Origin: Apus apus
Lineage: Eukaryota > Chordata > Aves > Apodiformes > Apodidae
Direction of reading: 5' to 3'
DNA length: 64,000 nucleotides
NCBI RefSeq assembly: GCF_020740795.1
Contig: NC_067283.1
Coordinates: 42,273,659-42,337,658 of the forward strand
Under the pieces are notes generated by a model, which saw only the letters and a program-made list of their open reading frames with translations, did no database searches and was not told the origin of the DNA. The position numbers were made by a program, and so were the translations under genes. This document shows, in pieces, positions 54,246 through 64,000 of the stretch; within the stretch, counting starts at the first letter, position 1, and every line of letters begins with the position of its first letter.

Positions 54246-55334
54246 AATGAGATACTTCTTAAACTGCATCAAGTACATACTTATGCACGGCCATACTGCT
54301 CCTAGTACCTGATCTAGGTAGGGTGCTTTCACAGAGCATTACATATTATGATGAAAATACAACTTGCTTTTGTCTCCCTAGAAGTCTGGTCCTTTACTTT
54401 GAATTTATCAGTCTCTCCTTATTTTATTTCCTGACAGTATTTTTCTATACTTTCTCTATCCACCCCCAGCTTCATTTCATGCCATTATGTGTACTATCAC
54501 ATGGAGAAATGATTAAACCCTCCATTTTCCTCAAAAGGATTTCAAGCAAGAAACAATTAGTGTGAAGCCTACTTCACTTCTGGAGATCTGAGCAATGTTG
54601 CTCTACAGGTGGCTCAGGGGAGGCAAATCCTTTGTTCAGCATGACTGCAACATACAGAGCTGCAGAAGACTCCCCACAATTTCCATCCTTTCTGTAGGCT
54701 GAGCACTAGGGACCCACTGGGCCTTGAACATGCCCAACTCAACTTGAATTCTCTGACAAAACTTGCCCTGCACTCTCATCTAGTAAACCACACAACAGCA
54801 AAACCATTTGGGTTTCTTTGTTCTGAAAATTGAGAGGTAGTTTTAACAGCTGGGTAACAGTGATCTTACAATAGAGATGTTTTGCTGTCAGATGTTATTA
54901 TTGCTGAATGGGATGTAAATATTGTCAGTTCAAGATATCAGCTGATACTACAAGTCTGTGAAGGGACTGAAGGGTAGAATAAAAATAGTCAGCTTTCCAA
55001 AAGACAAAACTTAAATAGTTAAAATTAAGTGGAAGGTAACTTAGTGATGCTGATTCTTGCCTATTCCCTCAATTGAAACAGTACCACTGACCAAAAAAAG
55101 TTAAAGATTTCTGCATGAATAGAACTGCTTTTAAGTGGAGCACAACTGGTAGTACCCACACCCAAAAAGCTAGTCTGGAAGGAGGGCTAACCAGAGAGCT
55201 AAAACAGAAATCTCTACACTTGACATATAACAAATTGCTAAAATACGACTTAGGACTATTACAGAAAGCATGGGCTGGATGCAGTTCACATCTTTGCCTT
55301 GTCTTATTACATCTATGTAATGTGTATGTGATGT

Positions 55335-55424
55335 ACTCTAGGTGACCCTGCTCTGGCAGGGGGGGTTGGACTAGATGATCTTTCGAGGTCCCTTCCAACC
55401 CCTATGATTCTATGATTCTATGAT
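55335..55424 (+). mobile_element. CR1 LINE 3' terminus, well preserved
   Basis: CTCTAGGTGACCCTGCTCTG, then GCAGGGGGGGTTGGACTAGA, TGATCTTTCGAGGTCCCTTC, then CAACCCC and three tandem ATGATTCT-type octamers. Low divergence suggests a younger insertion than the other copies. 5'-truncated to about 90 bp. Confidence 0.95.
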
Positions 55425-55682
55425 CTACTGTAGGTTACAATATAGTCATACAAATATACCTCCATTCTATTCCCATACACATATGCTAGTCATCCCATGA
55501 AAGAGCTACTGTGAGATTAGGTCAGTCTCTCAAACTATAATATGTGGCTGAGAATTAAGCTGGCATACAAACCAGCCAATGCAAAATATATACTGAAGTG
55601 TAGCTGGCACCTGGGTCCAATGCTAAGGTGAGGCAGACACCATCAATATATAATGCATTTATCCCTACTTCTCCTCATAAAG

Positions 55683-55715
55683 ACTAACAGTGAATTTTGT
55701 CACTAACAGTGAATT
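55683..55715 (+). repeat. 14-bp direct repeat
   Basis: ACTAACAGTGAATT occurs at 55683-55696 and 55702-55715, with 5 nt between the copies. A small local duplication. Confidence 0.6.
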
Positions 55716-56266
55716 AGTCTAGCACTACTACCTCAACAATCATGCAAGAATAAATGTAACAGAGAACAAAGACATAAATTGTAGTTATTTGCAGATATGC
55801 AGTCAGAAACTGCAGTATTCTATTTTGAACTAACAAATTTTTTAAAGGCATGTTATTTTTGTGTTCTTACAACTCAAATCTATGGAGAAGACATTTAAAA
55901 CAAAGTCATGCTAAATGTCTTTTTTTAATTAACATTTACAGACACATTTGTACTGATGAGTTATATAAAACTGCAGAAAAAAACATTAAAAAGAGAAACT
56001 GTGCAAATCCCTCATTAACGAGGTACTGAAACACTGCTATAATTTTTCTCTGCTATTATATTCCACTGTACTGTTCCTTCTCATTTATCAGAGCTCAGAT
56101 CTCTCTGCTCAACAATAACAGTCATTTATATGCAGCTAAACTATAAAGACTTTATTCATCTGCTGCTGTATATTATGTACTACTAGTTGCAAAATAAGAG
56201 ATGTTGTTACTTTAATAAGTGACTGCTTACTGTATTTTTAACTTTCTGAGCAACATCCTCTGCTGA

Positions 56267-56376
56267 GGAATGGTCACACTACAAGGTAAGTCCTGGTTAT
56301 TATTGTATTAGTCATTTTGTGGTTGCTTGGCTTATTGTGCCTCTGTCCCCCAAGGTCCTTGTAGTATGACCATTCC
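56267..56376 (-). repeat. 20-bp inverted repeat with 70-nt loop (hairpin)
   Basis: GGAATGGTCACACTACAAGG (56267-56286) and CCTTGTAGTATGACCATTCC (56357-56376) are reverse complements with one difference. On the plus strand the odd pair is C-A. In minus-strand RNA, the sense of GADL1, it becomes a G-U wobble, so the stem is fully paired. CCTGG (56292-56296) and CCAAGG near 56355 may extend the stem after an internal loop. No target-site duplication flanks it and no transposon family was recognised. Confidence 0.8.
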
Positions 56377-59300
56377 ACAGTACACTCTGGGTTTAGTGTT
56401 GGATTCTTTATACTTGAGTTTATTAACTAAGGTAACAGAGCTGGGTTCCCGGCATCCCTAAGGTCCCCCTGCTGAATAATGAAGACAGACAAGTCTTTCC
56501 CAAGGGTCGTTCTGACATTAGGCTGCCTAAGTCATGATCTGAGAGTTCCCCTTCTCCTTCTCCATGTTAGAGACAGAGGGAAACTGTGCCAGCTCTTCAA
56601 GTAGCTTCCTTGGCTAAGTGCCTCAAGTTATAAAGAATGGTTCTGGAACTTTTTTTGACCCTGAAGTTCTTCCTGAAAAACAATTTTTTTTCAGACAACC
56701 ACTTTGGAGGTCCCTATCGATTTCCCTGAAATGATAATCTATGCCCCTGGACAGTCTGTCTTTTAGACCTGCCAAAGCAATCTCTTCTACTTGTAGATTT
56801 TTGTTTCTTGATATCCACAACAGATATGTAGGTTGCTTTAAGAGAAACTAAAAAGGTTAAGGGATGGCACCATCTCTCAACAATCCTCCCATGTTGGCAA
56901 AAAAAAACCCACAACAACCCGGAACTTGACTCACTCCTTTTCTTTTTGTTCTTTTCCAAACACATTTCTGCACCATTAAGTTATTTCAATGCAACAAGAA
57001 AGCACATGGGATCAGAAACAATTAGATCAACATGCAGTATTTACAAATGACTGATGAACAGCTCCAAATCTGTCAGTCACAAAGATTTAACCAATTTAGC
57101 TTCCATACAGTTCTGTGTAAATCTTAACATCAATTTTCCTGTTATTTGATGTGGCCCTCCACAGAAACTCATGTCAAACCAAGCTAGATGCTAGAGTCAG
57201 TAGGCTACTTGTTACCACAAAAAATACTCCTGTAAACAAAGTTCAAAGAAACACGTCTCTACTGTTATTCTTCAAACAAACACACACACACTAAAATATC
57301 ATTTAATTGTTTCCTTGTTCAAGTGTAAGAAAAACTTGTAGTACACAAGGATGCCAAGCATTCAAGTAACAGCATTTTGCACACAAATCCCAAGTGAAAA
57401 TACACTTGCAGAGATACGCTAGGGTCCTTTCTTGTGCATAAACCCAGGCTCACTGCATTTAATGTTGTGTTTATAATCTATGCCATTTTTCTCTTCTTCT
57501 TCCAAAATACGGAGGGCAAATATTCTTAATATAACCAACTGGAGGTTGTTTCCCCTTCCAATTCTAACCTCACACCATATTCAGTAGAAATTTTAGGTAC
57601 ATAAAGATTACTGAATCAGGTCCTTGATTAGTGTTTGATTTATACCACAAAGACCACAAGATTCAGAGGTTGCCAAGGCAACACCACTTCAGCCTCCTTA
57701 CATTTCTGTTTTGATATGAAACCTCTCATTATAGAAATGTATCACAACACCAGGCAGCATGACAGGCTATTTTACAAATATGCCTTCAGATAGCAGACAG
57801 CTATATTCTTCTCTTAAGTTGGAGGGAAAGGCAACAATAAAGTTACCTTTTACTAAGAGAGAGCGAGAGAGAAGGGGCAAAAATCACATTCCAAGCTATA
57901 TAGACTTTACTATGAAATCATATCCTGAACCTTCTAATACAGCCAATACCTTTTGTATTATTTGGCCAAAAATCCACAAGAGAGTAGGAAGCAAACAGAA
58001 CAAAAAAAAATATCCCAAACACACCACAGAAGTTGCATCTGAGACTGAGATGCTAAACCTATGAAAAATTGGAACTAACAACTGTATATAAAAGCTTTAC
58101 TGAATCACTGGAAATCAGATACTCCAGCATATGTTGATTACAATTACAGACCAGGCAAAGTTTAGTAAAGCATAAAAGGCCTATCAGGAACCCACTGACA
58201 CTTTTTTAACTTAAGTTTTGAGGTCTAAAGTGGTATTTAGCAATATGCCACCAGCCTTCTTTACTCAGCAGTGGTCCATATGCAGTATTAGACCTACAGT
58301 TACATTCCAGGATCCTTCAGCAAAACCAAGCTCCTGCAAGAGGAAGGCTCCATTAAAGATGGTTACTTCTGTGTCTCTCCTCAGTCTTTTAGACCACACT
58401 GAGTCTGAGCAAACTACAAGTTGATCCACAACACTCAAGGGATGGCTGGTTGGGTGGGTTAGCAGCAACATGGCAATAGGTTCAGATGCATCTCTTCAAA
58501 CCTTTTCTTGGGCCCTAGTACCTTCTGTCCTGCCAGGAGGCTTTCCAGAAACAGTATTGTTAACAACCACCCAGTTCTGCATCATCTGGAGACACTCCAG
58601 CATGAGCTGAGAAAGATGACCTTTGAATTTCTATAGAGAAGACTATTACAAGTAGAAATATGCATGGATTTTTGTAGCTATGGAAAACATGTAAAAATCA
58701 GAATGCTCTGGGCTTGCAATTTTTACTTCTCCCCTCACTTTATGGATTATAGTTTCCAGTTACATTTTTCTCACTGTGACCTGTTGACAGTCTGATACAG
58801 ACACACTGACCATTCTCAGCAGTAAACATAATATATCTTAATGAAGTGTTGCAAGAGGGAGGAGAGTGAAAATACCACTAGGGGACACACACAGTCCTAA
58901 CAAAGCAATTGTTCTTTCATCTCATCAATTATGTCAGTGCCAGGTCAGAGGCAACTACCTCCAGTTTGTAATGACTAAATAACACCAGTTACAAATATAT
59001 ATAGTTGAACATAATAGTAGCTCCACAATTACCACGGAGTGCCCATTTGTATGGTTTCTACAAGAAATCCATCTTTATTTTATTGTGAATAACGTCACTG
59101 AAAAACACCTTATAACACAGTTTCCCTCATAGGATATGCCATCTGCTGTGCACTCGGAGTACTGCAAACTTTTAAGGGCATGGACCATCTTGGACCAACC
59201 AGTTGCATCCAGAACCTTGCTGTGTTGTCTAGAGAACCAGCTTCATTACACAGCCAATTCCTGCTGTAAGTGAAAGTGTTCTAAGACTGTGGATGTGCCC

Positions 59301-61125
59301 AAAATTCCCAGTTTCACTGGGTAGCAGAGCAATGTATTGTTTATTCTGTTCTTTACTTCCTCACCACCATGTTGTTTCTCATTCCCTAAAGTGTTCAGCT
59401 GATGACTCAAATGATCAGCTGCTGGCTGACCCAAACCCTCCAAACCACTCTTTCGTATTAGCTTCCAGCTTTGCCTGTTGGAGACTCTGAAGAGGGAACA
59501 TTCTATGCCTGAAGTCCAAAGCCCTAAGATTTCTAACAAACGAACAACCTACCAGAAAAAGAAAAAAAAAAAAGCTTCCAAGAAACACAATTTATGTAGG
59601 ACAGCTAGAAGACTGACATCAGATTCAAGTATCATGCTTCAGTCCAGTCAGCCTCAACATATTTCCACATAAAATGGGCCATGGAAGCTGGAGAAGAGCC
59701 AGCACAGCAGAAAACCTACACAGTTATTTTGCTTAAGACTTGATATCAGACCTGCTTGCTTATCAACTTTCACCAGCACTAAAACTCACATAACTAACCC
59801 TAGAAGATGGCATGTTATTCTGAACAATATTGCTGAACAAGCAGTTGAATAAAATCAATTGCTTGCTCACGGCATTTTTAAGACATATTTTTCCTTAATT
59901 ATTGTCAGATATGCAGGTCAAAAAAAAGGAAGATTGATTTCTGGATAAGCTGAATAACTGATGTTAAAATGTTGTGTGGAAAGAAAATTTGAATTAAAGC
60001 ATTTTAATGCTCATTTTAGTGAAATGATGGGAATATTCAGGAAGCAACTGGAGTCAAGAAACTGTACACAACCCCATCCACACATCAATGGCATAAGGCA
60101 GCAACCTCTCCAGTCTTCATCTTGTTATAATTTACACCTTGCTGATCAGTATGCATTTCTTCTTGCCCAGCCATGTATTTGTACTAATCAATGTAATACT
60201 AATATAATGATCATGCTGTTCGCATCAGCAATGCTAGAACAAATTGACATTATCTGGAAAAGTCAAGTCAGCCTTATTTTTTGTGACCCAGTGCTGTCAT
60301 CTCATCTGCTCACTGATACACATTGTGCCCCCAACTAGCCCTTAGTATCCAAAAAAGAATATAATACACATCTATGTACATGTAATATACACATCAATGT
60401 TTTAGTTTCAAGTTTTAGTAATAAATTCTAGGAAAAAATAACTGCAGAACACCAAAGCTGCTACAGAGAGGAGCAAACAAGGGATTAAATTCCTCACAGA
60501 ATAACTTATTTAGTAAAACATAGTATCACAGCATCTACTGGCTTCTTAATTAAGTCTTAACTATTGATTCTGCACTAGCAGCTTCAAAATTTTACTGCTG
60601 CTTTTTTTTCAAGATGTTAATTATTTTCTACCAAGATGGCAAAGAGTTACCAAAATGCTCACCAAGGAAGTTTTTCCCATTGTATTCCTGTTGTTATTTA
60701 TGGGTTGTTTAACATCAGAAGTGTATTCTTAAGCAGTTTCTCGCTTGTGTTATCATAGATCATTATAGATAATGCAAAGCAAGTTCCAAGGACAACATTA
60801 AGTGTGTGAAACACGTAATGAATGCTCTGTCCAGGCAAGAAATGCAGACACTGTTCCTCTTCTCTCAGTTCTGTCATCTACTTAACAGCTTTGATAGTAA
60901 ACTGAATACTTAAAATTGTCTACATCACTTGCATTAAGAGAAAAATTGATTAGCTTTGTCTAAATAGAGAACAAACTTAGAAATCTTATTAACACCTGTT
61001 TAAGGATTAAATTCATATTCTTCTGCTATTTAATGGTGGGCAAAGTCAAAAGGTACTTCATATTCTTATTTGGCACACAAATAAATCAGTAAGCTACAGA
61101 AAACACTGTTTATGTGACAACTCAC

Positions 61126-61215
61126 CTGGTGTAGCTTCTGCCAAAATTCAGGTCCTTCCTCCATTTTTCTTAAGCTTGGTGGAATGTACCAAAAGCAAAC
61201 GTTTGCATACTCCGG
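61126..61215 (-). CDS. GADL1: GADL1 penultimate coding exon
   Basis: This is a 90-bp exon in phase 0 at both ends. It encodes PEYANVCFWYIPPSLRKMEE followed by GPEFWQKLHQ. The N-[VI]-CFWY-PPSLR motif is shared by GADL1, CSAD and GAD, in the C-terminal part of the PLP-fold decarboxylase. The MEEGPEFW-KL continuation is specific to GADL1 as I know it. The acceptor is TTGTTTAG on the minus strand before base 61215. The donor is CAG/GTGAG after base 61126. It joins in frame to the terminal exon at 28212, giving QKLHQ-VAPIIKER, the expected junction. Confidence 0.95.
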
Positions 61216-64000
61216 CTAAACAAGAGAACAAGTGATTGTTTATGAGATGTAAAAAATGAAAAAATAATACAAAATAGCTCATCAAAAAGTTCTGCTTTAT
61301 TTTTTTTATGGGAGGGAAGAAAACAAACAAACAAACAAAAAACCAAGAGCCTTTGAGTTTACACCCTTTTCATTAAAACTTTCTCCTCCAACTCATCTTT
61401 TGCTTCTGTTTTTTGAAACTTGGAAAAGCTTTCACTGCAGCATATCTCTTCCTGTTGTCAGAAAAAGGAAACCTGTCGGGGTTCCCTTTTCCATTTTTCT
61501 TCCAATATAAATACTTAACTCTCTTTTGCTCACTAAAAATTTTGGTTAGGAAAAAAGTGTAAGATAGGCAGAGAGGGGTAACTTACAGATTTAAAAATGG
61601 AAGCAACTTTAAAGAGGAGAGTAAGTTTTCTTCTGAGTGTTCTGGTTTTAAAGTGGAAATTTCCTGTGATGTTTTCCACACAAAAGACACAAACTCAGTT
61701 TTTTTCACCATTTAACACTTGCACACCTAGTTCTCCTGACCAATGCCAATCTCCTTTTACAATGTAAGATAAACACCACACTGCACAGCACTGGAGTTAT
61801 TGCTGGCTTTCTCAACTTCCATACTTTAGAAACATCTCAGGACACTTTGCATGGTATATGCCATATCCTGGATGTCTCTTGTCCAATATTTTAGCAGGCC
61901 TTTTGAGCAGACTGAGACTTCACATTTCTGCTTCCCTCCAGAGAAATTTTGCCTTTAAACTCAGCAGAGATGTAGCTGCAAGCCTTCTGACAAGAATGGC
62001 TGTTCACCATGCATTATAAAATAAGGTATACACAGGTTTTCATTTCATATATGGTTGAGAAAATGTTTCCAGCAGATCAGTCCAGGGTCTCTACGTTTCC
62101 TGCTAATTTCGAACAATTTTATTATTTTTTTACCTGTACAGATAACAACAGCATGAGGAAGAGATGTGTCTTCTAATACCATCCTACACTTCCTATTAAA
62201 ACACTCGTTCGATTCTGAACTATGTTATTTGCAACAGAGTATTTAACTGGGGTCTAGATTACAACATGGATTATAAATTTACACACCCCTCTCCCCTCCC
62301 ACACACCATCCTCATTAATACTGGTTGAAAGAAAAAAGAGAAGTTAAAAGGGAGCTTGGTAGCTAGCTCACACCTTATCTTTTCCCCACTGTGAATGTGA
62401 CTGCTCTTATAATCCCAGCCAGTCTCCTGAACAAGGAGAGACCACCAGCTGAGACATGTTCTTTCATGAAAGGCTACTGGGAACTGCTCATATAATTTTC
62501 CACCTCACTTCAAAGAATGCATTAAATACAATTTAAGCATCAAGAAGAATATCGTTGTCAGCAGGAACAGAGCTGCAAACCTGCCACCTGCTGCCACTGA
62601 ATGAAATCAAGTTCAGCTCTTAAGTTCCATTTCTTTCCTCAAAGAGCAGGCATAGAGTACACACATAGACAAAGATCCTGAAAAGGCAGTGGCTTCCTCA
62701 TGAGCACAAGCACTAGCTTGCTGTTACAGGGTTTATTTTTAAACTATTTTAAATCAGATGGCAGGAGAAGACAGATGGCATATATTACCATATTGCCATT
62801 GCCTATACTGCCTTCTGGATTATCTCAGTTTCCTTTCACACATCAATTACATCATCCTTCTCTGAAAATACCATTCATTCTAGAAAAAAATCTTAACTGC
62901 CCCTAGCTATGCTTCACTCTGTTTCTGGTTATCTTGTCACAGCTCTTATCCAAACAGGTAAGCAATTATGCCACAGAAGAATTCAAGGGGACCCAAGAAC
63001 GAATGGCATTTCCAGGCTGTAAAGTGGTTCTTTTCACAGGACTTCCCTCACTGTATGTATCAGTGGATCATATTCCTGACCTTCTTGTCCCAAAGCCCAA
63101 CTTTCTTTCAGAAAGGGCTTCCTTAACTGGGCCTCAATGCTTCCCAGCAGTCTGTCTTTTAATTTTCACTGATTGCACCACTGCACCCTTGAAAACCTCT
63201 TCTTAACCCTTGCTCCACTTCCTTCTCATAGCCCATACTGTAGCACTCCCTCCAGTCCCACTTTTAATCCAGGTGTCCTGTTCCTGCAGGAACTAAACAT
63301 CAGTCTCTGCTCTCCACAACAGCTTTCACATCTACAGCATACCTGGGCTCTCTGTTAAGCTCTACAATAGTGGATGGAGAGTTTTTAACAGACTTGCCAC
63401 TTTAGTAACTCCATCGTCTGCTGTTGGCTCAGAATTCTTCCCTCCATGTAAAGTTTTCAAGTTAGTACTTTCCAATTATCAGCTTTCAGTTTTGAAAGGG
63501 AAGCTTATATTATATAAAAAATATTTTACAATATTCATATTTCTTCTAGCCTAACCTGGAATGCTCATGTCATCGATAAGTGCAAACCAAATCTGCATCG
63601 TTGCAGCTTGTCAGTCTCCATTTGGGATATTTACTTTGTTTCCTCTCCTCCTCTATTTGCACTCTTTCTTCCCATGCTACATAACCCAGCTTTTACACAT
63701 GTACACCTCCAACAATGCTGTAGATCTTTCTAAAAATGACAGATCTTGTCATTGTCCCCAGATATTAGCCACATTAACCAAAGAGCTAGGGATAGGTGGA
63801 AAAACAGAGCTCTTTAGCTCTGCCACCTTTATTCACTTCCCCCCAGGCAAGACCACCAACAGTCAATAAGCTGAAGAGTTTAGCAAAGGCGGGTGAAAAG
63901 CACAACTTTTGAGTAGTTTTTAGGAAGATGGATGTAGAAACAGAATTAAGAAGAAAGAAAAAATGGGACTTTAAATGACAAAAAGTCCATTTTTAGGATC
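61216..64000 (-). other. GADL1: GADL1 intron upstream of the penultimate exon (partial)
   Basis: At least 2.8 kb of intron. I looked on the minus strand for the preceding GADL1 exon, which should encode a segment ending near F-L-LE before PEY, and did not find it. Frames at 62700-63869 on the plus strand have no recognisable domain. A CAAA repeat lies at 61319-61342. Confidence 0.75.
61319..61342 (+). repeat. (CAAA)n microsatellite
   Basis: Four tandem CAAA units (AAACAAACAAACAAACAAA) followed by AACC, next to the penultimate GADL1 exon. Confidence 0.85.

Larger units (their letters stand above)
28213..61125 (-). other. GADL1: GADL1 terminal intron (32.9 kb)
   Basis: On the minus strand it starts GTGAG (61125 downward) and ends TTTCAG (to 28213). 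It is very long for a bird intron. Contents that could be supported are three CR1 copies (51.7-55.4 kb), an older LINE relic (46.15-46.76 kb), L2/MIR-like scraps (30.56, 34.64 and 39.34 kb), a G17 tract, two inverted repeats and AT-rich candidate regulatory blocks. Open frames such as 37903-38292, 50122-50628 and 48363-48754 have no recognisable domains. No extra GADL1 exon or other gene was recognised. Confidence 0.85.

Overview
This window is vertebrate nuclear DNA, almost certainly from a bird. It is AT-leaning, has no dense bacterial-type coding, and its genes are short exons with GT/AG splice sites separated by kilobases of intron. The identifiable interspersed repeats are nearly all CR1-type LINE pieces, several carrying the 3' end typical of avian CR1 (tandem ATTCTATG-type octamers). 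There are no Alu-, B1- or L1-like sequences. The species cannot be read from the sequence.

Layout. The window is the tail-to-tail end of two genes. (1) Bases 1-13290, plus strand: the last three coding exons of TGFBR2 (TGF-beta receptor type II serine/threonine kinase) at 130-271, 7666-7793 and 11092-11271, followed by a 3' UTR of about 2 kb ending near a polyadenylation signal at 13269. The exon lengths (142, 128 and 180 bp) match the human gene as I remember it. (2) Bases 13290-27040: intergenic DNA with old CR1 relics, a 16-G tract and AT-rich blocks that look like conserved non-coding elements. (3) Bases 27040-61215, minus strand: the last two coding exons of GADL1 (a PLP-dependent acidic amino acid decarboxylase) at 61126-61215 and 28039-28212, separated by an unusually long 32.9 kb intron. 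(4) Bases 61216-64000: part of the next upstream GADL1 intron. The TGFBR2-GADL1 convergent order agrees with the arrangement on human chromosome 3p24.

The two genes are functionally unrelated: one is a membrane receptor kinase that phosphorylates the type I receptor, the other a cytosolic decarboxylase. Neither promoter is in the window. The window shows only C-terminal coding sequence, 3' ends and intronic or intergenic DNA. No tRNA, rRNA, CRISPR, prokaryotic operon or intact mobile element was found.

No clear undescribed system was found. The most checkable observations are a hairpin-forming inverted repeat in the GADL1 terminal intron (56267-56376) that pairs without a mismatch only in the GADL1 sense strand, a miR-17-family-type site in a deeply conserved part of the TGFBR2 3' UTR, the very long GADL1 terminal intron, several AT-rich candidate enhancers, and old CR1 reverse-transcriptase relics recognised by their motif order.
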